From Clostridia bacterium (GTDB taxonomy: Bacteria > Bacillota_E > SLMV01 > PUMD01): a DNA stretch of 6,040 nt. The notes below the pieces were generated by a model. That model had not been told where the DNA came from. It did not search any database and was given only the letters and a program-made list of their open reading frames with translations. Positions 5,409 to 6,040 of this stretch are shown here, in pieces; position 1 is the first letter of the stretch, and each line of letters begins with the position of its first letter. The DNA is taken from the NCBI GenBank assembly GCA_007128555.1, contig SKXF01000360.1:1-6040 (forward strand), in the 5' to 3' direction. The position numbers and the translations under genes are program-made.

Positions 5409-5810
5409 GGGATGGGGAGCCTGGGTGCGAGAATATTCATCGCCTGGGTGCAGGGACGCGATGGTCCTGGGCCTCCAGAGTTGGTCGGTTCGAACCGAGC
5501 CCTGCCCCTGCTGCGGAACGGGAGACTGAGACCAGGCCGTCAGATCTCAATCCCAGGCGACTCGGAGGCCATCCCCACCGGAGACGTTCCAGATGTCCAG
5601 GGGGTAACTCTCGGCCCCGGACGATCCAGGCCGAGGGAACAGTGGCCAGTTTTCGAGGGCATCACCGGCCCGTCTCCTGTGGGTCTGTCGGTATCTCATT
5701 GTCGTACCCGGTTCCTCGCGATGGATGGTGCTGCCTCGGCCGGGAGGGTATCGTCGTTCGCTAGAGAACTGTAAAGCGGAACCCATTCGAAGTCATCGAG
5801 GATGAACGAC
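5409..5810. other. About 400 bp without a recognisable gene between GyrI-like and MFS genes
   Basis: Open frames on both strands (for example 5412-5774 plus and 5547-5786 minus) show arginine/proline/glycine-rich translations with no family resemblance and no ribosome sites. Visible items: a 10-bp direct repeat GCCTGGGTGC at 5419-5428 and 5442-5451, flanking GAATATTC, and the palindrome CGGTTCGAACCG near 5488-5499. It must carry the MFS promoter unless that gene is read from upstream. It may be eroded coding DNA. Confidence 0.4.
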
Positions 5811-6040
5811 ATGCCCAGGTGGATCAGCGGCGCCTATTTGAACGACAGGAAAACCCTCCGGGAACTGGTGCGGTGTTCGGTGCATCACTTCTTAAACGAC
5901 GGTTACTCCTGGAGCCTTTATCCCCTCCTCCCCTTCATCGCTGCAGACTTTGGGCTCAGTTACGCAGGTACGGGTGCGATCAAGACGGCCATGAATGTTC
6001 TTCTGTCTGCCCTGGGCATTCCCTTCAGCATACTGGCGGA
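5811..6040 (+). CDS. MFS transporter of the fosmidomycin-resistance (Fsr) type, N-terminal part
   Basis: The frame is open from ATG 5811 to the right edge, 76 codons. Seen: a short basic N-terminus (MPRWISGAYLNDRKTL), then SVHHFLNDGYSWSLYPLLPF (23-42), the first transmembrane helix with the H-x-LNDG signature I associate with Fsr/YfnK-like major facilitator proteins. It continues with IAADFGLSYAGTGAIKTA (43-60) and a second hydrophobic segment (MNVLLSALGIPFSILA, 61-76). A full protein would have about 400 residues and 12 helices in the cytoplasmic membrane, acting as a proton-driven exporter of small molecules; the substrate is not predictable. Start: GAGG (5798-5801) is 9 bases before ATG 5811; an in-frame ATG at 5802 touches that site and is less likely. 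An in-frame TAA near 5771 rules out a much longer N-terminus. Confidence 0.85.
   Translation, partial: MPRWISGAYLNDRKTLRELVRCSVHHFLNDGYSWSLYPLLPFIAADFGLSYAGTGAIKTAMNVLLSALGIPFSILA

Noticed and set aside
5480..5510. GGTTCGAACC resembling the T-arm of a tRNA
   Set aside because: On neither strand do the bases around TTCGAAC form a five-pair T-stem, and no acceptor, D or anticodon arms are present. It is simply the palindrome CGGTTCGAACCG.
1..6040. Defence system, CRISPR array or mobile element
   Set aside because: No regularly spaced repeats, transposase, integrase, nuclease or toxin-antitoxin motifs were seen in any frame.

Overview
The window reads as GC-rich bacterial chromosome, roughly 60% G+C by eye. 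Most genes that can be placed have strong Shine-Dalgarno sites (GGGAGG, AAGGAGG, GGAGGTGAT) 7 bases ahead of ATG, GTG or TTG starts. Together with the gene families present, this suggests a high-GC Bacillota/Clostridia-type organism. That placement is inference; there is no rRNA or other phylogenetic marker here. I see no CRISPR array, tRNA, transposase, att site or replication origin.

Layout. Bases 1-307 (minus) hold the start of a DUF362-family gene that leaves the left edge. After a 384-bp gene-free gap containing a cluster of CATCGG repeats, 692-1834 (plus) encodes a complete M20 metallopeptidase with every metal and catalytic residue present. Bases 1926-4785 are a zone of broken genes. 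It starts with a small, probably exported protein whose frame is lost three times (1926-2380). Next is the likely tail of another gene, ending at TAA 2631-2633. A metallo-beta-lactamase-fold hydrolase follows, disrupted by one in-frame TAG (2646-3500). Last, on the minus strand, is a YafY-type HTH/WYL regulator broken by about five frameshifts (4785 down to 3785). The zone is followed by an intact GyrI-like effector-binding protein (4920-5408, plus), divergent from the regulator. After about 400 bp without a gene, an MFS transporter of the fosmidomycin-resistance (Fsr) type begins at 5811 and leaves the right edge.

How the pieces relate. The WYL regulator and GyrI-like gene form a divergent pair around a short intergenic region with an imperfect palindrome, CTGACAT-TAG-ATGGCAG. 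The likely original arrangement was a regulator controlling itself and its ligand-binding neighbour. Here the regulator appears dead while the neighbour remains open. The M20 peptidase, exported protein, gene remnant and MBL hydrolase share a strand and may once have been a metabolic cluster, but no pathway can be named from sequence alone.

The main result is therefore local gene decay: three recognisable genes broken within 3 kb between intact ones, and reconstructable by joining frames. The alternative is an indel-prone assembly. Several lesions are not homopolymer slips (an extra A in CTGTAATAC, an extra CT in CCCTCTCAG, a TAG substitution), which argues for real decay but does not prove it. 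I found no convincing new molecular system.
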